Notes: generated from the letters alone by a model not told the origin. Counted from the first letter of the stretch, positions 1 through 8,830 are shown. The stretch: 64,000 bases of DNA from Phytohabitans flavus (GCF_011764545.1 NZ_AP022870.1:5440001-5504000); one strand, 5' to 3'. A program made the numbers and translations.

Positions 1-395
1 GGCTCCAGCTGGAGATCACCGAGCACGCGGCGATGACCGCCGAGGGCGACGCCATCGACAACGTACGCGCGCTCGCCGGCATGGCCGTGCGGGTCGCGCT
101 CGACGACTTCGGCACCGGCTACTGTGGACTGTCCTACCTGCGCCGGCTGCCGGTGCACGCGATCAAGCTGGCCGGCTCGTTCGTCGCCGGCCTCGACGGC
201 GACGGCGTCACCTGCCGTACCGACGAGGCCGTGCTCGCCTCCCTGATCCACCTTGGACACACGTTGCGGCTCACCGTCACCGCTGAGGGCATCGAGTCGG
301 AGCGGCAGCGCACACGGCTGTACGAGCTCGGTTGTGACCTGGGCCAGGGCTGGCTGCTGGGCCGGCCCACGACGGCCGACAAGCTCTTCCGCTAG
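1..395 (+). CDS. EAL-domain cyclic-di-GMP phosphodiesterase, C-terminal part
   Basis: The 5' end lies outside the window; the frame is open from base 3. The visible part is the second half of an EAL domain: an ITEH stretch, the metal-binding DDFGTG motif, a later TAEGIES motif and a C-terminal LGQGW. EAL domains hydrolyse the second messenger c-di-GMP in the cytoplasm, often attached to GGDEF or sensor domains that are not visible here. The usual K-(I/L)-D motif reads K-L-A, so one conserved acidic residue of the active site appears to be lost and activity may be weak or absent. The gene converges on the flavoenzyme gene with a 3-base gap. Confidence 0.88.
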   Translation, partial: LQLEITEHAAMTAEGDAIDNVRALAGMAVRVALDDFGTGYCGLSYLRRLPVHAIKLAGSFVAGLDGDGVTCRTDEAVLASLIHLGHTLRLTVTAEGIESERQRTRLYELGCDLGQGWLLGRPTTADKLFR

Positions 396-398
396 GGG

Positions 399-1994
399 TC
401 AGTAAAGCGCGCGGTACGCACCCGCGATCACCGCGTGGTACGCGTCGCCGGTCAGGAAGCGATTGCGGGCCAGTGCCGCGCGGGCCGCGTTCGCACCGGG
501 GCCGCCGTGCACGCCGCCGCCTGGGTGCGCCGACGAGCTGGCCAGGTAGAGCCGGTCGACGGGCGTGTCCGCCCGGCCCAGTCCGGGGATCGGCCGCAGG
601 AAGAGCTGCTGGTACGCCGCCGAGGTGCCGCCGCCCAGCGCGCCGCCGACCAGGCTCGGATTCTCCTGCTCCAGGTCACCCGGGCCGGCCACGTGCCGCC
701 CGACCACGAGCCGGCCGAAGCCCGGCGCGTACTCCTCCAGCACGCTCTCCATCCGCGCCACGTGTGCCAGCACCTCCTCCGCGTGCCACTCGTGGCGGAA
801 CGGCAGGTGGGTGTAGCACCACAGCGACTCCGTGCCCGCCGGCGAACGGGACGGGTCGGCGGTCGTCATCTGCCCGACCAGGAGGAACGGGTCGCGGGGC
901 ACCTCGCCGACGGCGAGCTCGGCCGCGTACCGGGCCAGCCCGTCGAGGTCGGCGCCGAGGTGGACGGTACCCGCGCCGCCCGTGGCCGGGTCCTTCCACG
1001 GCATCGGCGCGGAGAGCGCCCAGTCGACTTTGACCGTCGAGCCGTCCCACCGGAAATGGTCCAGGTCCTCGACAAGCCGGGACGGCAGGTGCGCCGCGCC
1101 GACGAGGTCGAGGTACAGCGCGGGCGCGGGCACGTCGGCGAGCACCGCCCGCCGGGCCCGCCACAGCTGACCGTCCGCCGTGGACACGCCCATGGCACGT
1201 CCGCGCGCGGTCAGTACGCGCTCGGCGCGGGCGCCGTACTCGATGTGCCCGCCACTGACCCACAGCCGGGAAACGAGCGCGTCGGTGATCTTCTGAGCCC
1301 CGCCCTCAGGGACCGGCCAGCCGTACTCCTGGCCCAGCATCGCCAGGAGCCACCCGAACACGCCGCTGCCGGCGTCGTCGACGGACAGGTCCGTGTGCAG
1401 CGCGCACCCGGCCATCAGCAGCTGGGCGCCCTCGCCGCGGAAGATCTCCTGACCGAGCTTGCGGGCGGGCACGACGATCCGGCGGGCCAGGCGCAGGGCG
1501 CCGTACAGCCGGAGCCGGGCGAGCAGCCCAGCGCCGCCGCGCACCGGTGGAAACGGCGTGAAGAGCGTCTCCAGCATTGGTGCGGAGACATTGGCCCACT
1601 CGGCGTACGCGTGTTGCCAGCGCTCCCCGTCACCGGCGGCGAACTCCTCGACCGAGGCCGAGGTGGTCTCCAGCTGCCGGTTGAGCCGGGCCGCGCGCCC
1701 GTCCGGGAGCACGTGCGCCAGCACGTCCGGCGCGTGCCGCCAGGTGAGCCCATGGTCGCCGAGGTCGAGCGCGTGCATCACCGGCGAGGCGTACCCCAGC
1801 GGGTAGAACGCGCTGTACAGGTCGCTGAGGTAGCCGGGCGCGGTGACCTCGGCGGACCTGACGGCGCCGCCGGGTGCGGCCGCGGCCTCGAGTACGACCA
1901 CGTCCCACCCGGCGTCTGCCAGCAGGTTGGCGGCGACGAGGCCGTTTTGCCCCGCGCCGATGACGACGGCGTCGGCGACCTCGGCAGTTGTCAC
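399..1994 (-). CDS. FAD-dependent oxidoreductase, phytoene desaturase/carotenoid isomerase-like
   Basis: A 531-residue flavoprotein. An N-terminal Rossmann motif (VIGAGQNGL, near residue 12) followed by an acidic residue binds the FAD adenosine. The C-terminal end has the GGGVHGGPG stretch typical of the phytoene-desaturase/CrtI-like superfamily, where it closes on the flavin. Length is normal for the family. No crtB, crtE or other carotenoid gene is nearby, so the substrate is unknown; many actinomycete members are annotated only as NAD(P)/FAD-dependent oxidoreductases. It is transcribed from the spacer next to the ChaB gene, whose stop lies only 9 bases upstream of this start, so the two may share a transcript. 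Confidence 0.85.
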   Translation of the reverse strand: MTTAEVADAVVIGAGQNGLVAANLLADAGWDVVVLEAAAAPGGAVRSAEVTAPGYLSDLYSAFYPLGYASPVMHALDLGDHGLTWRHAPDVLAHVLPDGRAARLNRQLETTSASVEEFAAGDGERWQHAYAEWANVSAPMLETLFTPFPPVRGGAGLLARLRLYGALRLARRIVVPARKLGQEIFRGEGAQLLMAGCALHTDLSVDDAGSGVFGWLLAMLGQEYGWPVPEGGAQKITDALVSRLWVSGGHIEYGARAERVLTARGRAMGVSTADGQLWRARRAVLADVPAPALYLDLVGAAHLPSRLVEDLDHFRWDGSTVKVDWALSAPMPWKDPATGGAGTVHLGADLDGLARYAAELAVGEVPRDPFLLVGQMTTADPSRSPAGTESLWCYTHLPFRHEWHAEEVLAHVARMESVLEEYAPGFGRLVVGRHVAGPGDLEQENPSLVGGALGGGTSAAYQQLFLRPIPGLGRADTPVDRLYLASSSAHPGGGVHGGPGANAARAALARNRFLTGDAYHAVIAGAYRALY

Positions 1995-2003
1995 TCCAGC
2001 AAG

Positions 2004-2405
2004 CTACCGCTCGCGGGCCTTCGCCGTGCGGCGATTGTTTGCCTTCTCAATGGCCTTGACCAGCTCTGCCTTGTTCATGTCGGTTCGGCCGGGGATGTCG
2101 AGCTTGCCGGCCACCTCCACGAGGTGCTCCTTGGACGCGTTCGCGTCGACGCCACCCGCGGTCGGGACCGGGGTTTCGCGGTAGGAGCGCTCGGACTGCT
2201 CGTCGCTCGGGCCCTTACGACCCTTCGGCTCCCAGTGGTCGCCGACCTTCTCGAACGAATGCTTCAGCGCGGCGAACGCGGTGCGGTGCGACCGCTCCCC
2301 CTCGCCGTACGTCTCCACGGCCGAGTCGTGCGTCTTCGCCCAGGTGTCCTGCGCCTTCTCGTTCGAGCGTCGGATGGTGCTGGGCATGTCCTCACGTCCA
2401 GGCAT
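2004..2405 (-). CDS. ChaB family protein with Rho-N-like C-terminus
   Basis: A 133-residue charged protein. The first half (about residues 5-65) matches the ChaB fold, with small helices around the DTWAKTHDSA region and a WEPKG motif. The last 45 residues resemble the SAP/Rho-N-type helical module (LVEVAGKLDIPGRTDMNKAEL), which often binds nucleic acid. The start was placed at the ATG preceded by a near-perfect GAGGAGG ribosome site six bases upstream; an upstream in-frame ATG lacks one. ChaB proteins were first linked to cation transport regulation, but their biochemical role is unclear. Neighbours (YihY, DUF2795, SRPBCC) suggest a stress or envelope context. Confidence 0.8.
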   Translation of the reverse strand: MPGREDMPSTIRRSNEKAQDTWAKTHDSAVETYGEGERSHRTAFAALKHSFEKVGDHWEPKGRKGPSDEQSERSYRETPVPTAGGVDANASKEHLVEVAGKLDIPGRTDMNKAELVKAIEKANNRRTAKARER

Positions 2406-2506
2406 GGCCACCTCCTCGGTACTCGTGTGAATGCTCCACCCCATCCCCTACCCTCCGCCCGGAGGCGCAAACGTTTGTGCACGTCACGGGGTGGGTAGAG
2501 GCGGTC

Positions 2507-3481
2507 ATGGCGTCAACCGCGGCATCCGCCGGCACCACTGCCCGGAGAGCGTCCCGGGCGTCCTTCTCGACCTGGCGGGGCGTGGCCGTCCGCGCCGTCC
2601 GCGAGTTCATGGACGACAACTGCACTGACTGGGCGGCCGCGCTGACGTACTACGGCGTGCTCTCCCTCTTTCCCGCGATGATCGTGATCGTTGCGCTCGT
2701 GGGGCTGGTCTCCGAGGGCGAGCGCACCGTCGACACCATCGTCGAGATCGCCTCTAGCCTGGGCGCCGGCTCGGTCGTCAACAACCAGAGCGTCATCGCC
2801 CAGATCCGCGAGGTGACCAGTGGGGGTTCGGCGAGCGTGCTGCTGAGCTTTGGCCTCATCGGCGCGCTCTGGTCCGCCTCCGGCTACATCGGCGCGTTCA
2901 CCCGGGCCTCGAACGCGATCTACGACGTCAGGGAGAGCCGCAAGTTCTACAAGCTCCGCCCGCTCCAGCTGCTCATCACCGCCGCCGCGCTGGTGCTGCT
3001 CGCGATGTTCGCACTCATGCTGATCGTCAGCGGCCCCGTCACCACCGCGATCGGCAACGCGTTGGGTGTCGGCGACACCGCACGCATGATCTGGTCGATC
3101 CTGAAGTGGCCGGTACTCGTGCTCGTGGTGATGCTCCTGCTCGGGCTGCTGTTCTGGATCGCGCCGGACGTCGAGCAGCCGCGCTTCCGGTGGATCACGA
3201 TCGGCGGCGCGGCGACGCTCGTGGTGTGGGCGGTCGCGTCGTTCGGCTTCGGGCTCTACGTCGCCAACTTCAGCTCCTACCAGGGCACCTACGGCACGCT
3301 CGGTGGAGTGATCGCGTTCCTGGTCTGGCTGTACCTGTCGAACTGCGCGGTCCTGCTCGGCGTCGAGATCAACGCGGAGGCCCGCAAGGTCGCGATGCCG
3401 GAGAAGGGCGTCGAGATCAACGCGGAAGCCCGCAAGGTCGCCATGCCCGAGAAGGGGTTTGCCTCCGAAAAGCCCGGGTAG
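2507..3481 (+). CDS. YihY/BrkB family inner-membrane protein
   Basis: A 324-residue integral membrane protein of the YihY/virulence-factor BrkB family. About six hydrophobic segments follow a cytoplasmic N-terminus; the signature WAAALTYYGVLSLFPA lies near residue 45 and the GTYGTLGG...YLSNCAVLLGVEINAE signature near the end. The ATG at 2507 is preferred to a GTG ten codons earlier because the family signature starts soon after it. The C-terminus carries an exact 16-residue tandem duplication (GVEINAEARKVAMPEK twice) in which the two DNA copies differ only at silent positions. The function of the family is not settled. Confidence 0.85.
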   Translation: MASTAASAGTTARRASRASFSTWRGVAVRAVREFMDDNCTDWAAALTYYGVLSLFPAMIVIVALVGLVSEGERTVDTIVEIASSLGAGSVVNNQSVIAQIREVTSGGSASVLLSFGLIGALWSASGYIGAFTRASNAIYDVRESRKFYKLRPLQLLITAAALVLLAMFALMLIVSGPVTTAIGNALGVGDTARMIWSILKWPVLVLVVMLLLGLLFWIAPDVEQPRFRWITIGGAATLVVWAVASFGFGLYVANFSSYQGTYGTLGGVIAFLVWLYLSNCAVLLGVEINAEARKVAMPEKGVEINAEARKVAMPEKGFASEKPG

Positions 3482-3491
3482 GACCAACCGC

Positions 3492-3905
3492 ATGGATCGG
3501 GGCAGCAGCAAGCACGGCCCGCGCTTGGACGAGGAGATGGCCCGCGAAGTCGAGGGCACCGTCCAGGGCAGCGTGGCCGGATCGCGGGTCGAGGAATGGC
3601 GCGAGCCGGAACCGTCCGGCGAAGACCAGCCCGACGCCGCTCAGGTGCCGGCGGGAGATCGCCGGTCCGGGGCCCCGCAGGGCATGACGAACGAGGAGGT
3701 GGACCAGCGCAGCGAGTTGGGCAAGTACCTCGACCTGTCCGTGCTGCCCGCCGACCGCGCGGCCCTGCTGCGTTCGGCCCGCAAGAACCAGGCACCGGAC
3801 AACATGCTCGACGCGCTGGACCGCCTCCCGGCGGACCGGACGTTCCGGACGGTGTCGGAGGTGTGGGCCGTACTCGGGCACGCGAACGAGACGACGCGCT
3901 GGTAG
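3492..3905 (+). CDS. DUF2795 domain protein
   Basis: A 137-residue soluble, highly charged protein. The N-terminal half is low-complexity and rich in Glu, Arg and Gly. The C-terminal half (from about residue 62) matches DUF2795, a small actinobacterial domain with the pattern LGKYLDLSVLPADRAALL...ARKNQAPDNMLDALDRLP. It starts 10 bases after the YihY stop and is followed closely by the SRPBCC gene on the same strand, so the three are probably one transcript. No enzymatic motif is visible. The role is unknown; DUF2795 proteins commonly sit among stress genes. Confidence 0.75.
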   Translation: MDRGSSKHGPRLDEEMAREVEGTVQGSVAGSRVEEWREPEPSGEDQPDAAQVPAGDRRSGAPQGMTNEEVDQRSELGKYLDLSVLPADRAALLRSARKNQAPDNMLDALDRLPADRTFRTVSEVWAVLGHANETTRW

Positions 3906-3928
3906 AAGCGCTGGTAGGAGGCCCCCAA

Positions 3929-4375
3929 ATGGGTGGTGTGACCGAATCTGTGGACGTGGCGGTCCCCGTACGGACCGCCTACAACCAATGGACCCAGTTC
4001 GAAGAATTCCCCCACTTCATGCAAGGTGTCCAGGAGGTCCGGCAGCTGTCGGACACCATGACCCACTGGAAGACCGAGATCGCCGGCGTCAAACGCGAGT
4101 TCGACGCCCGGATCACCGAGCAGATCCCCGACGAGCGGGTGGCCTGGAAATCGACCGAGGGCACCCACCAGGCCGGCGTCGTCACCTTCCACCGGCTGGA
4201 CGACAACCACAGCCGGGTGACGGCACAGATGGAGTTCGAGCCGCACGGCGTGGTGGAGCAGACTGCCGACAAGTCCGGCGCCGTAACCCACCGGGTGAAG
4301 GCCGACCTCAAGCGGTTCAAGGAGTTCATCGAGGCCCGCCGCCAGGAGACCGGCGCCTGGCGCGGTCAGGTCTGA
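3929..4375 (+). CDS. SRPBCC/START-like (polyketide cyclase family) protein
   Basis: A 148-residue protein with the helix-grip pattern of the SRPBCC superfamily: VAVPVRTAYNQWTQFEEFPHFM near the start, then alternating strands (HWKTEIAGVKREFDARI, VTFHRLDDNHSRVTAQMEF) and a C-terminal amphipathic helix (KADLKRFKEFIEAR). This fold makes a hydrophobic ligand cavity; this subgroup (cyclase/dehydrase or coenzyme Q-binding type) is often stress-associated and of unknown ligand. The start ATG follows the AGGAGG-type site in ggtaggaggc. Its last 10 bases overlap the end of the convergent MFS gene. Confidence 0.82.
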   Translation: MGGVTESVDVAVPVRTAYNQWTQFEEFPHFMQGVQEVRQLSDTMTHWKTEIAGVKREFDARITEQIPDERVAWKSTEGTHQAGVVTFHRLDDNHSRVTAQMEFEPHGVVEQTADKSGAVTHRVKADLKRFKEFIEARRQETGAWRGQV

Positions 4376-5550
4376 GCGGTAGCAACAGCTTTCGTCGTCG
4401 TCTCGTCGCCAACCCGGCGGCGGGACGACGCCGCGTAGAGGAGCATGAGCACCAGGCTCATCACGACCAGGGACGGGCCGAGTGCCTCCACGTCGATGCG
4501 GCTGAGCAGGATGCCGACCAAGCCGGGCAGGAGCGCGCCGCCGAGGGCCGAGCCGCCGAGCTGTACGCCGATCGTCCGGTCCGCGTGCGCCTCGCCCACC
4601 CGGCTCGCGGTCATCAGCGTCATCAGCGGGAAGACCGGCGCGGCCGAGAAGCCGATGATGCCCAGGCCGAGCGCCGCCACCCAGCCCGGTGCGGGCAGCG
4701 CGACGAGTACCGCGCCGCCTGCCATACCGGCGAGACTTGCCCACAGCACCTGGCCGCTGCCCACCCGCTCGGCGACCACGCCCTGCACGACCCGGCCGAG
4801 GAAGAGGCAGGCCCAGTACCCCGAGACGCAGATGCCGGCCACCGCGTCGCTGAACCCGCGCCCCTCGGTCAGCAGCGTGAACGCCCACAGGCCGGCCGCC
4901 ACCTCGACCGCGACGTACACGGCGAAGGCCGACGCGCCCAGCCACACCGCCGGGATCACGAGCGTGGCGCGGATCGGCACCGGGGCCGGCGCGGGGGCGT
5001 CAGCGTGCGCCGGCCGGTGTACGGCCCAGCGGTTCACCGTCACCACGAACGCGGTCGCGAGCACTACCTGGGCGGCGGCGACCACCCCGTACCCCCATCG
5101 CCAGGACAGGCCCGCGGAGAGCGCGGTGGTCATGATCAAGGGGCCGATGGCGACGCCGAGGCCGAAGAACGCGTGCAGCCAGTTCATGTGGCGGGGGCCG
5201 AAGGCCGCCGCCGCGTAGGCGTTGAGGCCCGAGTCGATCGCGCCGCCGCCGAGGCCGAGCACCAGCGCGAACGCGACCATCACGCCGAGCGCCGGGGAGA
5301 CCGCGTACGCGGCGAGGCTGATCGAGCAGAGCGCGGTACTGCCGGCGAGCAGCCGCCCCACGCCCAGCCGTGCGATCGTGAACCCCGCCGCAACGCTCGA
5401 CGTCAGGTAGCCCACAGTGCCGACCGTGAGCAGCACGCCCACCGTCTCGCGCGGTACGCCGAACTCCTCGCTGACCGACGGCCAGCCCACACCGAGCAGG
5501 CCGTCGGGCAGTCCGAGGCTGATGAACGCGAAGTAGGCCAGGAGCAGCAT
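4366..5550 (-). CDS. MFS transporter
   Basis: A 394-residue membrane protein with about 12 hydrophobic segments in two six-helix halves and a central loop rich in Pro and Ala near residues 185-200. It belongs to the major facilitator superfamily; the even spacing of Gly-rich helices (VGTVGYLTSSVAAGFTIARLGVGRLL) resembles the loop 2-3 region of the family. Substrate cannot be told. It overlaps the convergent SRPBCC gene by 10 bases and starts 31 bases after the end of the PhoD gene, so co-transcription with phoD is possible. Confidence 0.83.
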   Translation of the reverse strand: MLLLAYFAFISLGLPDGLLGVGWPSVSEEFGVPRETVGVLLTVGTVGYLTSSVAAGFTIARLGVGRLLAGSTALCSISLAAYAVSPALGVMVAFALVLGLGGGAIDSGLNAYAAAAFGPRHMNWLHAFFGLGVAIGPLIMTTALSAGLSWRWGYGVVAAAQVVLATAFVVTVNRWAVHRPAHADAPAPAPVPIRATLVIPAVWLGASAFAVYVAVEVAAGLWAFTLLTEGRGFSDAVAGICVSGYWACLFLGRVVQGVVAERVGSGQVLWASLAGMAGGAVLVALPAPGWVAALGLGIIGFSAAPVFPLMTLMTASRVGEAHADRTIGVQLGGSALGGALLPGLVGILLSRIDVEALGPSLVVMSLVLMLLYAASSRRRVGDETTTKAVATAQT

Positions 5551-5581
5551 GCCCCGCGGGTACGAGTCACGAAGACCGATC

Positions 5582-7213
5582 TTATGCCGGTGCCGACTCC
5601 CGGCGGATCTTGGACGATCCCGTGCCCACCGACCAGCCGGCCACCCAGCGCGCGGTCGTGTTGGCGCGGGTGCGATCGGCCAGGTGGTACCAGTCCATCC
5701 GGCAGCGCTGCGTGGTCACGTCGAACACCCCGAACCCGTGGCCGTCGAGCTCGGTCCACTTCACGTGCGGGTTGGCCGCGCGCACGATGCTGGCGGCGAG
5801 GACGCTGAGCGCGCCGCCCGGGCTTGTACCCAGGAAGTCGTTGATGTTGTCGCTGGTCACCGAGGGCACCACGAACTCCGCCGCGGCCGGGTTGCCGGAT
5901 CCGGTGGTGCGGGTGACGAGCTCGTTTGCCCAGGAGGTGTGGATGTCGCCGGTGAGGAAGACCACGTCCTTGGTACCTGTCGCCCGCAGGTGGTTGACAA
6001 GCTCGTCGCGGTCGGCGTTGTAGCCGTCCCACTGGTCGGTGTTGACCGCGAACCCGTTCGCCGGGATGCCGAGCAGCTTGCCGAGCGGACCGAGCAGCCA
6101 GGCCGGGAGCGTGCCGACGTCCAGCCGCGAGATCATCACCGGGTTGCCGACAAGCTTCCACTTCGCCTGCGACGACACGAGGCCCTGCTTGAGCCAGCTC
6201 ATCTGGTCGTCACCGGTGATCGTGCGGGCCGGGTCGTCCACGGCCGTGCCGGAGGCCTGGAGCGAGCGGTAGGTGCGAAGGTCCAACATGGACAGCTCGG
6301 CGAGGCGCCCGAACCGCACCCGGCGGTAGATCGAGCCGCTGGCTCCGAGCCGGACGGGCATCCATTCCGCGTACGCCTGGCGGGCCGCCGCCAACCGCGC
6401 GGCGAACGCACCCTCGGTGGCCGGCGTGTGGTTTTCCGCGCCGCCCGCCCACTGGTCGTTGGCCACCTCGTGGTCGTCCCAGGTGATCACCCAGGGCACG
6501 GTGGCGTGCAGCGCCTGGAGGTCCGGGTCGGTCTTGTAGAGCGCGTGCCTGATCCGGTAGTCGGCCAGCGTCAGCACCTCGTGCGCCGGCCGCACCTGCC
6601 GCACGACGCTTCCGCCCGCGTCGAACTCGCCGGTCCCGTACTCGTACAGGTAGTCGCCCAGGTGCAGCACCAGGTTGAGGTCGCCGCGAGCGGCCAGGTG
6701 CCGGTACGCCGCGAAGTAGCCGGCCTCCCAGTTGGAGCAGGAGACGACGCCCATGCGTACCCGGTCGATGGCCGCGTCCGGCGCCGGAGCGGTCATCGTG
6801 CGACCCACCGGCGACCAGCCGCCGGCGTAGCCGAAGCGGTACCAGTACGTCGTACCCGCCGCGAGGCCGTCGATGTCCACCTTGACCGTGTGGTCGCGCT
6901 GCGGTCCGGTGGTGAGCGAGCCTTCTCGGGTGATGCTGGTGAAGTCCGGGTCCGCCGCGACCTGCCAGGTCACCTGGACCTCGGGGCCGGCGCCCGAGCC
7001 GGGCTGCGCGTCTTCCGTGGGCGTCACCCGGGTCCACAGCAGGATGCCGCCGGGCAGCGGATCGCCGGACGCGACCCCGTGCCGGAAAGCGGACGACGCG
7101 GCCGCGGCGGGGGATCCGGCTGGGCCGGCGGCGGCGATGGTGGCGAGCGTCGCGCCGGTGGTGAGGCCGGCGGCACGCAGTAGAGTACGGCGATCGAGCG
7201 GCACGTTGGTCAT
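5582..7213 (-). CDS. phoD: Alkaline phosphatase D (PhoD-like), Tat-secreted
   Basis: A 543-residue phosphatase/phosphodiesterase. The N-terminus has a twin-arginine signal (DRRTLLRAAG) followed by an Ala-rich hydrophobic core, so the folded enzyme is probably exported by Tat. The mature part contains the PhoD pattern: RHGVASGDPLPGGILLWTRV at the start of the N-terminal beta domain, and the metallophosphatase residues in HLGDYLYEYG, WDDHEVANDQW and LTGDIHTSW. Family members release phosphate from phosphodiesters outside the cell when phosphate is scarce and use Fe/Ca. The start at 7213 was chosen because the Tat motif follows immediately; the frame is open further upstream without homology. 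Confidence 0.92.
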   Translation of the reverse strand: MTNVPLDRRTLLRAAGLTTGATLATIAAAGPAGSPAAAASSAFRHGVASGDPLPGGILLWTRVTPTEDAQPGSGAGPEVQVTWQVAADPDFTSITREGSLTTGPQRDHTVKVDIDGLAAGTTYWYRFGYAGGWSPVGRTMTAPAPDAAIDRVRMGVVSCSNWEAGYFAAYRHLAARGDLNLVLHLGDYLYEYGTGEFDAGGSVVRQVRPAHEVLTLADYRIRHALYKTDPDLQALHATVPWVITWDDHEVANDQWAGGAENHTPATEGAFAARLAAARQAYAEWMPVRLGASGSIYRRVRFGRLAELSMLDLRTYRSLQASGTAVDDPARTITGDDQMSWLKQGLVSSQAKWKLVGNPVMISRLDVGTLPAWLLGPLGKLLGIPANGFAVNTDQWDGYNADRDELVNHLRATGTKDVVFLTGDIHTSWANELVTRTTGSGNPAAAEFVVPSVTSDNINDFLGTSPGGALSVLAASIVRAANPHVKWTELDGHGFGVFDVTTQRCRMDWYHLADRTRANTTARWVAGWSVGTGSSKIRRESAPA

Positions 7214-7547
7214 GGTCGATGTATCTATCAGCGGTACCTTGCGCTCCGCCGACGCCCAGACGTCCAAACCGGACGCACACGGCAACATCGGCCGAACGAC
7301 CGACGGGCGATGCGGGCAGATCGCGCAAAACTGTCCGGATGCGCCGTTCCCCCAAGCCATCGGCTTCCTGACCGCACGCCAGCGCAAGCTCGCCTGGCTC
7401 GGCTTCATGCTTGTCGCGTGCCAGGCGCCCGTCGCCGCGAAGGTACTGCCGGACGCCTCGTGGCTGTTCAGCATCGTGGTCGCCCTGACGGTAGCGACGG
7501 TCATCATGGCGGATGACTCGATGCGACGGCGTCCCGCCGCAGAGTAG
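7212..7547 (+). CDS. Hypothetical small protein with hydrophobic C-terminal half
   Basis: An open frame of up to 111 codons, divergent from phoD. The first half has no recognisable pattern; the second half (WLGFMLVACQAP, then WLFSIVVALTVATVI) looks like two membrane segments ending in a basic tail (SMRRRPAAE). The start is uncertain: the listed ATG overlaps the phoD start by two bases and an internal ATG at the first membrane segment is possible. No family recognised. It may be a real small membrane protein or a chance frame. Confidence 0.35.
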   Translation: MVDVSISGTLRSADAQTSKPDAHGNIGRTTDGRCGQIAQNCPDAPFPQAIGFLTARQRKLAWLGFMLVACQAPVAAKVLPDASWLFSIVVALTVATVIMADDSMRRRPAAE

Positions 7548-7647
7548 TCACGCTGCGTGAGGTCCGTCTCAACCCGAGCGGACCAGCCCAAGATTCAACC
7601 GACCGGCGGAGGCTGGCCAGGCCACGCCCCCGCTAGCGTCGATCCCC

Positions 7648-8016
7648 ATGACTGGGCTGTTCAGCGGCTTTACCTCACGCGCCGCCACGCGTTCGGCACG
7701 TTCCGAGATCAACGGAATGATGTCGGCGTTCGGTGCGGCCGGCCTCGAGGCCGCCGCCCGCCACCCCGGCCTGCTCGCCACGCTCGACCAGCACGCCGCG
7801 GCGATCCGCGACAGCCTCCTGGGCGACCTGCGGCCGCTCACGCCGGTACACCTGGCGGGCTACGCGGAGGGCGTCCGCGACGCGGCCGCCGAGCACGGGT
7901 GGCGCCTGCCCGCGGGCCGGATCGACTGGTCGGCCCGTCCCGACTGGGTGCTGACCCGGCTGCTCGCCGTCTGCTACCTGGCCCACGCCCCCATACCCGC
8001 GCCACGCCGCAGCTGA
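7648..8016 (+). CDS. Hypothetical actinobacterial protein
   Basis: A 122-residue soluble protein with codon use like its neighbours. It is mostly helical by composition: a basic N-terminus, then EINGMMSAFGAAGLEAAARHPGLLATLDQHAAAIRD and a conserved-looking aromatic stretch (GWRLPAGRIDWSARPDW) before a C-terminal helix. No catalytic motif, signal peptide or membrane segment is visible. Short proteins of this shape occur in actinomycetes as uncharacterised families; I do not assign a function. It stands alone between convergent and divergent neighbours. Confidence 0.6.
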   Translation: MTGLFSGFTSRAATRSARSEINGMMSAFGAAGLEAAARHPGLLATLDQHAAAIRDSLLGDLRPLTPVHLAGYAEGVRDAAAEHGWRLPAGRIDWSARPDWVLTRLLAVCYLAHAPIPAPRRS

Positions 8017-8207
8017 CCGCTCTTCGCGCGCTCCCAGGCTGGCCCTTCGCCTCGGCCCTTCTGCTGAGGCGGCCTCGGCCGAAGCGGCCGGCCTACACCG
8101 AATGACGGGTAAACGACAGTCGCCGCCCGCCGCCAACCGATACCCTCGCCCGCGGAGCGGCCTGGGACGGGTCGTCCTAAAACGTGCGTTGTAGACAGGA
8201 GATCCGA

Positions 8208-8624
8208 ATGGCCCGCCGGGTGTTCATGGGGATGGCCGCGCTCGTGCTAGCGCTCGGCGTCGGCGCCTGCGGCAAGGACTCCCCCGACCCGGCCCCGTCG
8301 TTCTCCCAGCCGCCCAGCACGCCGGCGCCGGGCCGGGAGGCCATCGCCGGCATCGCGCCCGAGCCGGACCAGGCGACCGCACTGGACTACGTGGACGCGC
8401 TGATCAAAATCGACCGCGACATCGTGCACAACAAGGAAGAGAAGGCCGTCGACCGCGGCCGCGACCTGTGCTCCGCGGTAAAGAGCACGCCCGGCGACGA
8501 GAAGAAGCTGGTCGACGCCACGCTCCAGCGCTTCACGTCGCCCAACCACCCGGACGGCTTCGGCGAGGCCAAGTCCAAGCGCATCCTGGCCGCCACGCGC
8601 AAGTACATCTGCCCGTCGTACTGA
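8208..8624 (+). CDS. Putative lipoprotein, DUF732-like
   Basis: A 138-residue secreted protein. The signal peptide has a basic start (MARRVF), a hydrophobic core (MAALVLALGVG) and a lipobox ending in GAC at about residue 23, so it is probably a membrane-anchored lipoprotein. A Pro/Ser-rich spacer follows, then a small helical domain with two cysteines (DLCSAVKS and the C-terminal KYICPSY) that could form a disulfide, as in the DUF732 family of actinobacterial exported proteins. The chosen ATG has an AGGAG site seven bases upstream. Role unknown. Confidence 0.75.
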   Translation: MARRVFMGMAALVLALGVGACGKDSPDPAPSFSQPPSTPAPGREAIAGIAPEPDQATALDYVDALIKIDRDIVHNKEEKAVDRGRDLCSAVKSTPGDEKKLVDATLQRFTSPNHPDGFGEAKSKRILAATRKYICPSY

Positions 8625-8650
8625 CCCGCGCCGCGCGTATCCATCCACAA

Positions 8651-8735
8651 CAAAGACTGAGCTACCGCGACGTCCGCGGTGGTCCAGACCGCCGCTCCCG
8701 CAGCCTCACCCTCCGCGCTTCACAACCCCGCCGGC
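8651..8735 (+). repeat. Dispersed hairpin repeat, copy A
   Basis: An intergenic copy of the repeat family described under findings. It runs TGAGCTACCGCGA, then CGTCCGCGGTGGTCCAGACC, GCTCCCGCAGCCTCACC and CTCCGCGCTTCACAACC. The ACCGCG...CGCGGT arms can pair as a short hairpin. Matching copies or pieces lie at 35047, 35143, 35842/37430 (split by the IS), 45081 and 45383. Confidence 0.75.
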
Positions 8736-8830
8736 ATGGCCGGCGGTGAGGCCGCGGGAGCACCTGGTGCGCGCGATGCGCAGATCTGGCGAATGTCGAC
8801 CTGCTGTGCCGCCAAGGGCTGGGAAAAGCG

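Noticed and set aside
435..2498. Very long open frame (687 codons) on the plus strand
   Set aside because: It lies antisense to the flavoenzyme and ChaB genes; high GC makes long antisense frames common, and its product is Arg/Gly-rich with no family motif.
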